Notes: generated by a model not told the origin, from the sequence alone. Shown: positions 15,659 to 24,255, counted from the first letter of the stretch. The stretch is DNA of 64,000 nucleotides from Mesorhizobium atlanticum (GCF_003289965.1 NZ_QMBQ01000005.1:593208-657207), one strand, 5' to 3'. Numbers and translations: made by a program.

Positions 15659-16969
15659 ATGAGCACCTTTTCTCCCCGCGAAATCGTTTCGGAACTCGAC
15701 CGCTTCATCATCGGCCAGAAGGACGCCAAGCGCGCCGTGGCCATTGCCTTGCGCAACCGCTGGCGCCGCCAGCAGCTGGAAGGCCAGATGCGCGAAGAGG
15801 TAATGCCGAAGAACATCCTGATGATTGGCCCGACCGGCGTCGGCAAGACCGAGATCTCGCGCCGCCTGGCGCGGCTCGCCGGCGCGCCCTTCGTCAAGGT
15901 CGAAGCGACCAAGTTCACCGAGGTCGGCTATGTCGGCCGCGATGTCGAGCAGATCGTGCGCGACCTCGTCGAGGTCGCCATCGGCCTGACCCGCGAAAAG
16001 ATGCGCGAGGACGTCGCGGCGCGCGCCCAGATCAACGCCGAGGAGCGTGTGCTGGAAGCCCTCGTCGGCAAGACGGCGAGCCCGGCCACGCGCGATAGCT
16101 TCCGCAAGAAGCTGCGCGACGGCGAGCTCGACGACAAGGAGATCGAGATCGAGGTGGCCGACACCGGCACCGGCGGCATGCCAGGCTTCGAGATCCCCGG
16201 CATGCCCGGCGGCAATGTCGGCGTGCTCAACATCAACGACATGCTGTCGAAGGCGATGGGCGGCCGCAGGACCAAGACCCGCAAGACCACGGTCCGCGAT
16301 TCCTATGCGCTGCTCGTCAACGACGAATCCGACAAGCTGCTCGACCAGGACGAGGTCGTGCGCCGCGCGCTGGAATCGGCCGAGAATGACGGCATCGTCT
16401 TCCTCGACGAGATCGACAAGATCGCGGCCAGGAGCGACATTTCGGGCGGCCCGTCCCGCGAGGGCGTGCAGCGCGACCTGCTGCCGCTGGTCGAAGGCAC
16501 CACGGTCGCGACCAAATACGGGCCGATCAAGACCGACCACATCCTGTTCATTGCTTCCGGCGCCTTCCATGTGTCGAAGCCGTCCGACCTGCTGCCCGAG
16601 CTGCAGGGCCGGCTGCCGATCCGCGTCGAGCTGCGCGCGCTGGAGAAGTCGGATTTCGTCCGCATACTGACCGAGACCGAGGCGAGTCTCATCAAGCAAT
16701 ATATCGCGCTGATGAAGACCGAGGGCGTCGAGCTGACCTTCACCGACGACGCCATCGATTCGCTGGCCGGCATCGCGGTCGACCTCAACGCCAGCGTCGA
16801 GAACATCGGCGCGAGGCGCCTGCAGACGGTGATGGAGCGCGTGCTGGACGAGATTTCCTATGACGCGCCGGACCGCAACGGCACGGCGGTCACCATCGAC
16901 GCCGCCTATGTCGAGAAGCATGTCGGCGACCTGTCGCGCAACACCGACCTGTCGCGCTTCATCCTCTGA
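15659..16969 (+). CDS. hslU: ATP-dependent protease ATPase subunit HslU (ClpY)
   Basis: A 436-residue AAA+ unfoldase that feeds proteins to HslV. Walker A GPTGVGKT is at 57-64, Walker B GIVFLDEIDKI at about 243-253, and the C-terminus LSRFIL is the tail that inserts into HslV to activate it. The ATG at 15659 is 5 bp after the DUF2585 stop. The I domain (about 110-240) carries a Gly/Met-rich insert around GMPGFEIPGMPGGNVG. A strong hairpin follows at 16976. Confidence 0.97.
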   Translation: MSTFSPREIVSELDRFIIGQKDAKRAVAIALRNRWRRQQLEGQMREEVMPKNILMIGPTGVGKTEISRRLARLAGAPFVKVEATKFTEVGYVGRDVEQIVRDLVEVAIGLTREKMREDVAARAQINAEERVLEALVGKTASPATRDSFRKKLRDGELDDKEIEIEVADTGTGGMPGFEIPGMPGGNVGVLNINDMLSKAMGGRRTKTRKTTVRDSYALLVNDESDKLLDQDEVVRRALESAENDGIVFLDEIDKIAARSDISGGPSREGVQRDLLPLVEGTTVATKYGPIKTDHILFIASGAFHVSKPSDLLPELQGRLPIRVELRALEKSDFVRILTETEASLIKQYIALMKTEGVELTFTDDAIDSLAGIAVDLNASVENIGARRLQTVMERVLDEISYDAPDRNGTAVTIDAAYVEKHVGDLSRNTDLSRFIL

Positions 16970-16975
16970 TTTTTG

Positions 16976-17007
16976 AAGTCGGGCCGGCCTCAGTTCCGGC
17001 CCGACTT
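16976..17007 (+). terminator. Hairpin after hslU
   Basis: A perfect 12 bp stem, AAGTCGGGCCGG / CCGGCCCGACTT, with an 8-base loop directly after the hslU stop. There is no T-run, so it may end transcription only in part or protect the 3' end. Confidence 0.7.
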
Positions 17008-17129
17008 GTCCGGCCGACCAACTTCGGGTGTGGCCAAATGGAAGCATCTGGCCACCATTCTTGGGGGCAGTTGGTAGCCTTCTCTCGACTCTGCCGGTCG
17101 CTTTACCTAGGTTGCCGCGCGTTCTGGAA

Positions 17130-17173
17130 GCAATTTCAGGAAAAGTGTCCAGCGGTTTTCCGTCTGAAATTGC
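17130..17173. repeat. Intergenic palindrome, family A, copy 2
   Basis: A 44 bp palindrome, GCAATTTCAG ... CTGAAATTGC, with the shared core GGAAAAGTG/GGTTTTCC. Compared with the copy at 2904, both arms are changed in matching fashion, so pairing is kept. Confidence 0.75.
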
Positions 17174-17232
17174 GTTCAACCAAATGGTTGGGGTGGAGCG
17201 GCGATAGCCGAGCCGCCCCAAAGCGGCGGCGG

Positions 17233-18192
17233 ATGAAGAAGTATCTGTTTCTTTTTGTGTGTCTTGCACTGGCGGTGGCGGTGACGATCGCCGATGCCGC
17301 GACCATGGTGCCTCCGGGCAATCGCAACGCCGTGCAGCCGGACATTCCGGGCGCGTCCAGCCGGCGCACCCAGGCAACCAACACCACCTTCCAGGCCAAG
17401 TACCGGAAAGTCTACGCGTTGCTGCAGAACGATGCCGAGCTGCGCGGCAAGATCAGGAAAGTGGCGGCTGCCTATGGCATCGACCCGATGCACATCGTCG
17501 GCGCCATCGTCGGCGAGCACACCTACAATGTGGACGCCTATGATCGGCTGCAGACCTATTACGTCAAGGCGATGTCCTATCTGTCGAGCAAGCTTACCTT
17601 TGCCTATGAGGGCGAGGATGTCAGCGATTTCGTTCAGCGGCCGGAATTCAAGAAATGCGCCGGCATGGACGACAGCTACGATCTGTGGGAATGCCGCGAG
17701 CAGGTTTGGAACCATGCCTTCCGCGGCAGGTCCGTCGGCGGCACAAGCTTTCCCAACGATCGCTTCGGCGCCACCTTCTTCCAGCCCTATTATGCTGGCC
17801 AGACTTTTGGCCTCGGCCAGTTGAACCCGCTGACCGCGCTGCAGATGAGCGACCTGGTGCACAAGGTCTCCGGCCTGCCGAAGCTCGATGTCGATGACCC
17901 GAACACGGTCTACAAGACCATCATGGACCCGGACCTGACGCTGCCTTACGTCGCCGCGACGATCAGGAAGTCGATCGACGCTTACCGCAGCATCGCCGGC
18001 TTCGACATCTCCCACAATCCGGGGCTTACCGCGACGCTCTACAATGTCGGCAACCCCGAGCAGCGCGCCTATGCGCTGAAGGCCGAGAACGACAGGCGCC
18101 GCGCCGCCGGCGAACCGGAAAAGCTGCCCGAGGAGAACTATTACGGCTGGCTGGTCAACGACAAGCTCGATGAGCTGAAGGCGCTGTTCTAG
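17233..18192 (+). CDS. DUF1402 family periplasmic protein (lysozyme-like fold possible)
   Basis: A 319-residue exported protein. The start MKKYLFLFVCLALAVAVT is a signal peptide with likely cleavage after about residue 23 (ADAA). The mature part contains AAAYGIDPMHIVGAIVGEHT, which resembles the catalytic-Glu helix of lytic transglycosylase-like proteins, and FGLGQLNPLTALQMSDLV, like their GxxQ-type motif (both shortened here). Rhizobial members are annotated DUF1402. A role in cell-wall turnover is an inference from these motifs. The start at 17233 is chosen because the longer frame runs through the upstream palindromic repeat. Confidence 0.75.
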   Translation: MKKYLFLFVCLALAVAVTIADAATMVPPGNRNAVQPDIPGASSRRTQATNTTFQAKYRKVYALLQNDAELRGKIRKVAAAYGIDPMHIVGAIVGEHTYNVDAYDRLQTYYVKAMSYLSSKLTFAYEGEDVSDFVQRPEFKKCAGMDDSYDLWECREQVWNHAFRGRSVGGTSFPNDRFGATFFQPYYAGQTFGLGQLNPLTALQMSDLVHKVSGLPKLDVDDPNTVYKTIMDPDLTLPYVAATIRKSIDAYRSIAGFDISHNPGLTATLYNVGNPEQRAYALKAENDRRRAAGEPEKLPEENYYGWLVNDKLDELKALF

Positions 18193-18781
18193 GGCGCCAG
18201 GCTTCGAGACCGGAGCCAGTTGAAGCTCAATCCTGGGGCGTTTGCGCCGCCCCTCATTGCCCTGCCGGGCATTTCCCCCGTGAACGGGAGAAAGAAGCCG
18301 TGACGACGCTTTCGCCAATCTCAAGCGTTGCAGAATGGGCGCCGATGGCCGCGAAAGCCTCTTCTCCCCACGAAGGTGGCTACGCCATGCACACATTTGC
18401 GAGCTGCTGGTCTTTGGCGATAACGTGCATGGCTGCGGGCGCGTGCATTGTCTAATCGTGCATTGACTAATGTAGCGCTGGTCGACCCCCACTCCGTCTC
18501 GGCTTCGCCGAGCCACCTCTCCCCGATCGACGGGGAAGAGGAAAGGCGCCGGGCTTTTGGCCGTCGACGCTCGTCCAGCAAGGCTCCCTTCCTTTCCCTC
18601 CGGAGGGGGAAAGGTGGCGCTGCGAAGCAGCGACGGATTGGGGGAACCACGTGGCAATCAAGCCTCGGCCTGATCAGTCACGCCAGTCACAGAAGATGCG
18701 TACATGCCGTAGCCCGTTCGCGGGGAGAATGCCGGCAGGCAGATGAGGGGCAGCGCCGAGATCAACAATTGGCGCAACAGC
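18193..18781. repeat. Non-coding gap with repeat family C, copy 1
   Basis: A 589 bp gap between convergent genes without a credible gene. From 18470 to 18650 it holds a mosaic of short palindromes, including a 33 bp unit at 18492-18524 with the dyad CTCGGCTTCGCCGAG. The same 33 bp unit recurs at 60692-60724 (opposite strand) and 62530-62562. Neighbouring dyads are CCCCGATCGACGGGG (18521-18535) and a CCCTCCGGAGGGGG-like block near 18598. Confidence 0.65.
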
Positions 18782-20008
18782 TCAAGCAGCCAGCAGCGAT
18801 TTCAGCTTGACTGCTTGCGATCCCAGCGCTTCCGGCGCCGGCTTCGCCCGTTTGGCGATCAGCATTTCCGCCAGGCGGATGTCGCGCGCCACCGCATTGC
18901 CGGGGCCGATCCCGCTGGCGGCGACCAGCCTGCCGTCCTCGGCCAGATGGAACAGGATGAAGGCAGCGTCGTCGAGGTCGCGCCGCACGATGCTCCTGCC
19001 CTCGTCCGACAGCCCGGCGATCTGCAAAGTGAGCCCATACTGATCCGACCAGAACCAAGGCACGGCGGCATGCGCCTCGTCGGCGCCCAGCATGTTCCTG
19101 GCGGCCAAAGCGCCCTGTTCCTGCGCGTTGCGCCAGGCCTCCAGACGCACGCGCCGTCCGCCATAGACGGCGAGCGGGAACGAGCAGCAATCGCCGGCGG
19201 CGAAGACATCAGGATCGGTGGTGCGCAAATGCTCGTCCACGGCGATGCCGTTGTCGATCGCCAGACCCGCTTCGGCGGCAAGCGCCGTCACCGGCACGGC
19301 GCCGATGCCGATCACCACCAGGTCGGCGACGACCTTCTGCCCGTCTGCCAGCGTGATAGCGACTTCCTTCTCGTCATCGGCAATTGCGGCGAGCCCCTGG
19401 CCGGTGCGGATCGCAACGCCTTCAGCCTCATGCGCCTTGTGGATGATCTCGGCGATCTCGGCCGGCACGCCGCGCATCAGGATGCGCGGTTGCGCCTCGA
19501 TGACCGTGACGCCCGCGCCCAGCTTGCGCGCCGAGGCCGCCAATTCAAGCCCGATGAAGCCGCCGCCGATGATGGCGATACGATTTCCCGCGCCGAGATG
19601 AGCGCGGATGGCGAGCGCGTCGCTGAACGTCCTCAGATAGACGCAGCGCGACCCGAGGCCCGGCATCGGCAACTGGCGGGGCACGGAGCCGGTCGCCAGC
19701 AGCAGCTTATCGTAGGGAAGGGAAGAGCCGTCGGACAGGTGCACCACATGCGCGGCGCGGTCGATCGCGACGGCGCGGACGGAATGGATGTGCCGGATCG
19801 CGCTTTCGGCGAAGAGCGCGTCGGTGGCGATCGCCTTGACGGCCGGAGCCTCGCCGGTCATCGCGTCCTTCGACAGCGGCGGCCGCTCATAGGGCAGATG
19901 CGGTTCGTCGCCGACCAGCGTCACCGGCCCGTCATAACCGAGATCGCGGAGCGCAAGCGCCGCCCGCCCGCCGCACTCGCCCGCACCGATGATCACCATC
20001 CCCGCCAT
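18782..20008 (-). CDS. mocF: Ferredoxin reductase, MocF-like
   Basis: A 408-residue FAD/NAD(P)H-dependent reductase of the class I Rieske-oxygenase reductase type. The FAD-binding GxGxxG is at 8-13 (IIGAGECGG), the NAD-binding IAIIGGGFIGLE at about 149-160, and the second FAD motif TTDPDVFAAGDC at about 277-288. It would pass electrons from NAD(P)H to the Rieske ferredoxin encoded 4 bp upstream, which serves the membrane desaturase-like MocD. The three genes form one minus-strand operon, in the same combination as mocDEF of rhizopine catabolism. Confidence 0.8.
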   Translation of the reverse strand: MAGMVIIGAGECGGRAALALRDLGYDGPVTLVGDEPHLPYERPPLSKDAMTGEAPAVKAIATDALFAESAIRHIHSVRAVAIDRAAHVVHLSDGSSLPYDKLLLATGSVPRQLPMPGLGSRCVYLRTFSDALAIRAHLGAGNRIAIIGGGFIGLELAASARKLGAGVTVIEAQPRILMRGVPAEIAEIIHKAHEAEGVAIRTGQGLAAIADDEKEVAITLADGQKVVADLVVIGIGAVPVTALAAEAGLAIDNGIAVDEHLRTTDPDVFAAGDCCSFPLAVYGGRRVRLEAWRNAQEQGALAARNMLGADEAHAAVPWFWSDQYGLTLQIAGLSDEGRSIVRRDLDDAAFILFHLAEDGRLVAASGIGPGNAVARDIRLAEMLIAKRAKPAPEALGSQAVKLKSLLAA

Positions 20009-20012
20009 TGTC

Positions 20013-20327
20013 TCACCCGATCTGGATCAGGATTTTTCCGGCGTCGACCTTGACCGGATAGGTCCTGAGGTTGACGCAGACCGGCGCGCCGCGGGCGTCA
20101 CCGGTCTTGTAGTTGAAGCGGCCATTGTGCTTCGGGCATTCGATGATGTCGTCCATCACCAGCCCGTCGGCCAGATGCACCTTTTCATGCGTGCACAGGC
20201 CGTCGGTCGCGAAATACTGGTCGTCCGGGCTGCGGTAGATGGCGAAGGTGCGGCCGGCATGGTCGAACCGCATCACGTCCTCTTCATCGATATCCCCGGC
20301 CGCGCAGGCCTCGACCCAGTCGCTCAT
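20013..20327 (-). CDS. mocE: Rieske [2Fe-2S] ferredoxin, MocE-like
   Basis: A 104-residue soluble Rieske protein. The cluster ligands are C45-T-H47 (LCTHEKVHL) and C64-P-K-H67 (ECPKHNGRF). It is of the bacterial dioxygenase-ferredoxin type rather than a cytochrome bc1 subunit, since it lacks a membrane anchor. It sits between the oxygenase-like gene (gap 42 bp) and the reductase gene (gap 4 bp) and is the natural electron carrier between them. Confidence 0.85.
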   Translation of the reverse strand: MSDWVEACAAGDIDEEDVMRFDHAGRTFAIYRSPDDQYFATDGLCTHEKVHLADGLVMDDIIECPKHNGRFNYKTGDARGAPVCVNLRTYPVKVDAGKILIQIG

Positions 20328-20369
20328 CTCGTCCTCCGCGAAAATCGGTTGATTAAGCCCTACGGCAGA

Positions 20370-21476
20370 TTACTCGGCCGCCACCGCCACCGGTTTGTCG
20401 TTGTGCAGGTCTTCCCGGTAGGGCTTCGCCGTCGGCGGCAGCGCGCGCTTGAGGAAATAATCCTCGTTGCGCAGCTGGCGCAGGAAGGCCGGGATCATCT
20501 CTCGATAGCCGGCGAGGATCGACGGCGTGGGCGCCGGCAGGTCGTGCTTGATCATCTCGTGCAGCTTGGGCAGTGCGTGATAGGGCACCATCGGGAACAT
20601 GTGATGCTCCACATGATAGTTCATGTTCCAGTAGATGAACCGGCTGATCGGGTTCATCAGCACCGTGCGGCTGTTGAGGCGGTGGTCGATCACGTTGTCG
20701 GCGAGGCCGCCATGCTGCAGCAGCCCGGTCATCACGTGATGCCATGCGCCGTAGAGGCGAGGCAGGCCGACAAGCATCAGCGGCAGCCATGAATGCAGAT
20801 AAAACGCCAGCGCGATGGTCGCGAAGTAGATGGCGAGCCAGATGCGTGCCACACGGATCGCCTTCGGCTGCTCCTGTTCGGGAATGAAGGTCTTTTCCGC
20901 GGCGCTGATGACGCCGGCGGCATTGCGCAGCATGTCGACCATTGCGTGCCAGGCGTCGAAAATACCGAAGAAGTTCAGGACGACGCGCAAAAGGTCCGGC
21001 GGCCGCATGACGGCGATCTCCGGATCGCGGCCGACGATGATGGTGTCGGTGTGGTGGCGCGTATGGCTCCAGCGCCAGGTCACCGGATTGCGCATGATCA
21101 TGAAGCAGGCGAGCTGGTAGATGGCATCGTTCATCCACTGCGTGCGGAAGGCCGTGCCATGGCCGCATTCGTGCCAGCGGGAATCGGTCGAGGAACCGTA
21201 AAGCGTGCCGTACACGAAGAAGAAAGGCACGCACCACCAGCTACCCCAGAACCAGATGCCGCCCGCGGCGCTGACGACGAAAGCGGCGAGCCAGATGACG
21301 GTGTCGCGGATCGCCGGCTGATCCGAGCGCTGCATCAGCTCCTTCATCTGCTTGCGCGGGATATCGGTGTGATACCACTCCGCCGCCGCGAGACCGTTCT
21401 CGACCGCCAGCCTGGTGTCTCGTCCGGTCAGGCTGTAGTCGCGCGGCGACGCCGCCGAAGACGTGATTGCCGTCAT
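20370..21476 (-). CDS. mocD: Membrane diiron oxygenase/desaturase-like MocD
   Basis: A 368-residue membrane protein with the three histidine clusters of fatty-acid desaturases and alkane-hydroxylase-like enzymes: HECGH (102-106), HTRHH (138-142) and HVEHH (288-292), placed around four hydrophobic stretches. The ATG at 21476 follows GGAGGAA. In rhizopine-using rhizobia MocD, with MocE and MocF, is needed to use the O-methylated form, which implies oxidative O-demethylation. A true lipid desaturase remains possible, but the linked Rieske ferredoxin, reductase and inositol genes favour a cyclitol substrate. Confidence 0.75.
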   Translation of the reverse strand: MTAITSSAASPRDYSLTGRDTRLAVENGLAAAEWYHTDIPRKQMKELMQRSDQPAIRDTVIWLAAFVVSAAGGIWFWGSWWCVPFFFVYGTLYGSSTDSRWHECGHGTAFRTQWMNDAIYQLACFMIMRNPVTWRWSHTRHHTDTIIVGRDPEIAVMRPPDLLRVVLNFFGIFDAWHAMVDMLRNAAGVISAAEKTFIPEQEQPKAIRVARIWLAIYFATIALAFYLHSWLPLMLVGLPRLYGAWHHVMTGLLQHGGLADNVIDHRLNSRTVLMNPISRFIYWNMNYHVEHHMFPMVPYHALPKLHEMIKHDLPAPTPSILAGYREMIPAFLRQLRNEDYFLKRALPPTAKPYREDLHNDKPVAVAAE

Positions 21477-21588
21477 TGGGGTTCCTCCGCCAGCGCCTTG
21501 GCGAACCGCCCCGACCATGCGGGGCTCGCGCATCGCTGACTTTCGATTTCAGCATAGCCGCAAGCTCTGATAGTCTCAACATCACAAA

Positions 21589-21620
21589 GATAGTTTCTAT
21601 CATTTCCTATCATAATGATA
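21589..21620. promoter_or_regulatory. Tandem operator-like palindromes between mocD and the lacI-type gene
   Basis: Two neighbouring dyads in the divergent promoter region: GATAG-TTT-CTATC (21589-21601) and TATCAT-A-ATGATA (21608-21620). The first recurs with 13 of 15 bases matching (21589-21603 against 22866-22880) upstream of the sugar ABC operon, which supports an operator for the adjacent LacI-type regulator. Confidence 0.6.
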
Positions 21621-21667
21621 TATCTTGGGCCGGATATTCAGAGTGGGACACAAGCGAGGAAGCATCC

Positions 21668-22699
21668 ATGGCAAAGCGGCCGACCATTACCGATCTGGCG
21701 CGCGTCTCGGGCGTCAGCGTCGCCACCGTCGACCGGGTGCTGAACAGCCGTCTGCCGGTGCGCGAGGAGACGGCGCGCCGGGTCCACGACGCCGCCACCG
21801 AGATCGGCTATCACGCCGCCGGGCTGATCAAGCAGCGCATGCGCCAGGAATTGCCGGAATATAGGCTCGGCTTCCTGTTGCTGAGGGGCAATGACGTTTT
21901 CTATGGCGATTTCGCCCGGGAACTGGAGCTGGCGGTCGCGCAGTCGCAGCGTTTCCGCGGCGTTGCAACCGTCGAGTTCGCCGCTTCCCTGGCGCCGGAT
22001 GAAATCGCCGGCCAGATGCGCAGGCTGGCGGCCAAGTCGAGAGCCATTGCCGTCGTCGGCCCGGACCATCCCAACCTCACGGCGGTCGTGGAAGCGCTGA
22101 AGGCGAGGGGCCAGCCGGTCTTCTCGCTGCTGTCGGATTTTGCCGCCGGCATCCGCGAGGGCTATGTCGGGCTCGACAATCGCAAGGTCGGGCGCAGCGC
22201 GGCGTGGATGATCGCCAAGGCCGCCCGGAAGCCGGGCAAGGTGGCGCTCTTCGTCGGCAGCCATCGCTTCCACGGCCATGAATTGCGCGAGATCGGCTTT
22301 CGTTCTTTCTTCCGCGAGCACGCGCCGGACTTCACCGTGCTGGAGACGCTGGTCAACCTCGAGGCCAATGACGTGACGCATGACGCGATGCTCGATCTCC
22401 TGGCGCGCCATCCGGATCTCGCCGGCTGCTATGTCGCCGGCGGCGGCATGGAGGGCGCGGTCTCGGCGCTGCGGGCGGCAAACCCGGCCGAGATGCCGGT
22501 CGTCATCTGCAACGAGATCAACGCGGCCTCGCGCGCGGCACTTGCCGACAACATCCTCACCATGGTGATCTCGACGCCGCTTGCCGCGCTGTGCCGCGAA
22601 CTCGTCGGGCTGATGGCGCATGCCATCGAAAGCGGCGCCGCCAATGCGCCCGGGCAGACCTTCCTGCCCTTCGACATCTATCTGCCGGAAAACATCTAG
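21668..22699 (+). CDS. LacI/GalR family transcriptional regulator
   Basis: A 343-residue regulator. The N-terminal helix-turn-helix and hinge (about 1-60, ITDLARVSGVSVATVDRVLN) is followed by a periplasmic-binding-protein-like effector domain. It is divergent from mocDEF and upstream of a sugar ABC importer, so it probably senses the cyclitol or its product and controls both sides. The effector domain lacks anything that tells the sugar. Operator-like dyads are present on both flanks (21589-21620 and 22847-22880). Confidence 0.9.
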   Translation: MAKRPTITDLARVSGVSVATVDRVLNSRLPVREETARRVHDAATEIGYHAAGLIKQRMRQELPEYRLGFLLLRGNDVFYGDFARELELAVAQSQRFRGVATVEFAASLAPDEIAGQMRRLAAKSRAIAVVGPDHPNLTAVVEALKARGQPVFSLLSDFAAGIREGYVGLDNRKVGRSAAWMIAKAARKPGKVALFVGSHRFHGHELREIGFRSFFREHAPDFTVLETLVNLEANDVTHDAMLDLLARHPDLAGCYVAGGGMEGAVSALRAANPAEMPVVICNEINAASRAALADNILTMVISTPLAALCRELVGLMAHAIESGAANAPGQTFLPFDIYLPENI

Positions 22700-22735
22700 A
22701 CCTGCCCAGCACAGGGATTTTGGCGGTTTGCATCA

Positions 22736-22815
22736 GCGTTTGCGATGATTTCGCGGATCCGAACGGAAAATCTAGCACCGTGACAAACGCCAGCCTTTCA
22801 AAAATCCCGGTGTCG
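22736..22815 (-). repeat. Repeat family F, copy 1
   Basis: About 80 bp whose reverse complement aligns with 31862-31941 at roughly 66 of 80 positions by eye, with a shared GATTTTCCGTTC core. It lies directly after the LacI-type gene. Confidence 0.7.
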
Positions 22816-22997
22816 CGGAGCTGACCCCGAAGCGATGGGGTCATCGTGAAAGAACCCATCAGGCTGATAGATTCTTTCATAGTGGTTCACCCAGGCTACG
22901 ACGCAAATTTCGACGATTTCGGTCCCCGCCCCGCCTATGGTGATCGAAAAACCGGCCGCCCCGGTCGGAATCGCCCTTGACGTTTCCCAAACGAAAT

Positions 22998-23011
22998 GGA
23001 ATAAATATTTC
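22998..23011. promoter_or_regulatory. IolR-like operator upstream of the sugar ABC / idhA operon
   Basis: GGAA-TAAATA-TTTC differs by one base from the GGAA-N6-TTCC motif known for the Sinorhizobium inositol repressor IolR. Its reverse complement matches the site at 50818-50831 before iolC at 13 of 14 bases. It lies 168 bp before the binding-protein start. Confidence 0.5.
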
Positions 23012-23178
23012 ACTAACTAGGCTTTTTGGTTCTTTCGTTCCGGAGTGTCTGTTCGAACGGAGGAAGAGGCGTCCCAATCGAATTGGCGGCGCCGCATGGC
23101 CGCAGGGAGAGATTCCCCGGGCAAACCGGGGATTCCGGTTCAATGGGTGCAGCCGGACACCAAGTGGAGGAGAATAAA

Positions 23179-24120
23179 ATGAAGAAACTTCTTTTGGGCG
23201 TCGCGCTTTCGGCGCTGATGTGTTCATCCGCCTTCGCCGCCAAGATCGGCGTTTCGATGGCCCTTTTCGACGACAACTTCCTCACCGTGCTGCGCAACGG
23301 CATGATTGCGCAGGCCAAGGGCATGAGCGGCGTCGAGCTGCAGGTCGAGGACGCGCAGAACGACGTGGCCAAGCAGCTCGACCAGATCAAGAACTTCGCC
23401 GCCTCGGGCGTCGACGCCATCATCGTCAACCCGGTCGATACCTCGGCCACCCAGGCGATGTCGGATGCGGCCGCCGCGGCCAAGATCCCGCTGGTCTATG
23501 TCAACCGCGAGCCGGTCAATGTCGACAAGCTGCCCGACAACCAGGCCTTCGTCGCTTCCAACGAGGCCGAATCCGGCACGCTCGAAACCAAGGAAGCCTG
23601 CCGCCTGTTCAAGGAAGCCGGCAAGAAGGAAGCCAATGTCTATGTGATCATGGGCGAGCTCTCGAACCAGGCCGCGGTGCAGCGCACCAAGGACATCGAG
23701 GAAGTGATCGCCACGCCGGACTGCAATTTCATCAAGATCATCGACAAGCAGACCTCGAACTGGAAGCGTGACGAAGCGCAGAACCTGATGACCAACTGGC
23801 TGTCATCCGGCAAGGCGTTCGACGGCGTCATCGCCAACAACGACGAAAGCGCCATTGGCGCCATCCAGGCGATGAAGGCCGCCAACATCGATATGAAGTC
23901 GGTCGTCGTCGGCGGCGTCGACGCCACCCAGGATGCGCTGGCCGCGATGCAGGCGGGCGATCTCGACGTCACCGTCTTCCAGGATGCCGCCGGTCAGGGC
24001 GCCGGCGCGCTCGACGCCGCGCTGAAGCTCGCCAAGGGCGAAAAGGTGGAACACAAGGTCTACATCCCGTTCCAGCTCGTCACCCCGGCGAACATCGACA
24101 AGTTCTTGAAGAAGAACTGA
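23179..24120 (+). CDS. Sugar ABC transporter substrate-binding protein (rhizopine/inositol type, MocB-like)
   Basis: A 313-residue periplasmic binding protein of the ribose/galactose family. The signal peptide is residues 1 to about 22 (ending SSAFAA). The mature start KIGVSMALFDDNFLTVLRNG and the INNDESAIGAI-like hinge segment match proteins annotated as rhizopine-binding (MocB). The ATG at 23179 has GGAGGAGAA upstream. It heads an operon with permease, ATPase, inositol 2-dehydrogenase and SDR, so a cyclitol ligand (inositol, scyllo-inosamine or a methyl ether) is likely. The exact ligand cannot be told by eye. Confidence 0.85.
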   Translation: MKKLLLGVALSALMCSSAFAAKIGVSMALFDDNFLTVLRNGMIAQAKGMSGVELQVEDAQNDVAKQLDQIKNFAASGVDAIIVNPVDTSATQAMSDAAAAAKIPLVYVNREPVNVDKLPDNQAFVASNEAESGTLETKEACRLFKEAGKKEANVYVIMGELSNQAAVQRTKDIEEVIATPDCNFIKIIDKQTSNWKRDEAQNLMTNWLSSGKAFDGVIANNDESAIGAIQAMKAANIDMKSVVVGGVDATQDALAAMQAGDLDVTVFQDAAGQGAGALDAALKLAKGEKVEHKVYIPFQLVTPANIDKFLKKN

Positions 24121-24255
24121 GACGCGCCTGCGCAAGCCCGGAAAACCTTGCCTCGGTTTCCGTATGGACTTGCGTGAAGACGAACCGCGGAGTGGCGCCG
24201 CCACGCATCGGACTGGCTGAAACCGGCTGCTGACGAAGCGGCGCCGCTCCACTCC

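Larger units (their letters stand above)
22700..23178. promoter_or_regulatory. Control region of the sugar ABC / idhA operon
   Basis: A 479 bp gap. In order it holds repeat family F (22736-22815), a hairpin TGACCCC / GGGGTCA (22822-22843), a symmetric 33 bp dyad (22847-22879) whose right arm matches the LacI operator at 21589, and a GGAA-N6-TTTC site (22998-23011) resembling the IolR motif. The ribosome site GGAGGAG precedes the ATG at 23179. An open frame at 22798-23013 on the minus strand runs across these elements and is not taken as a gene. Confidence 0.6.

Noticed and set aside
15566..17377. 603-codon open frame opposite hslU
   Set aside because: It covers hslU, its terminator and a repeat on the other strand; no family resemblance and implausible composition.
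18470..18650. CRISPR-like repeated GC-rich units
   Set aside because: Units are palindromic modules without regular spacing or unique spacers; no cas genes anywhere in the window.
22798..23013. Possible small gene on the minus strand (71 codons)
   Set aside because: It starts beside the IolR-like site, runs through the symmetric dyad and into repeat F, and resembles no family I know.
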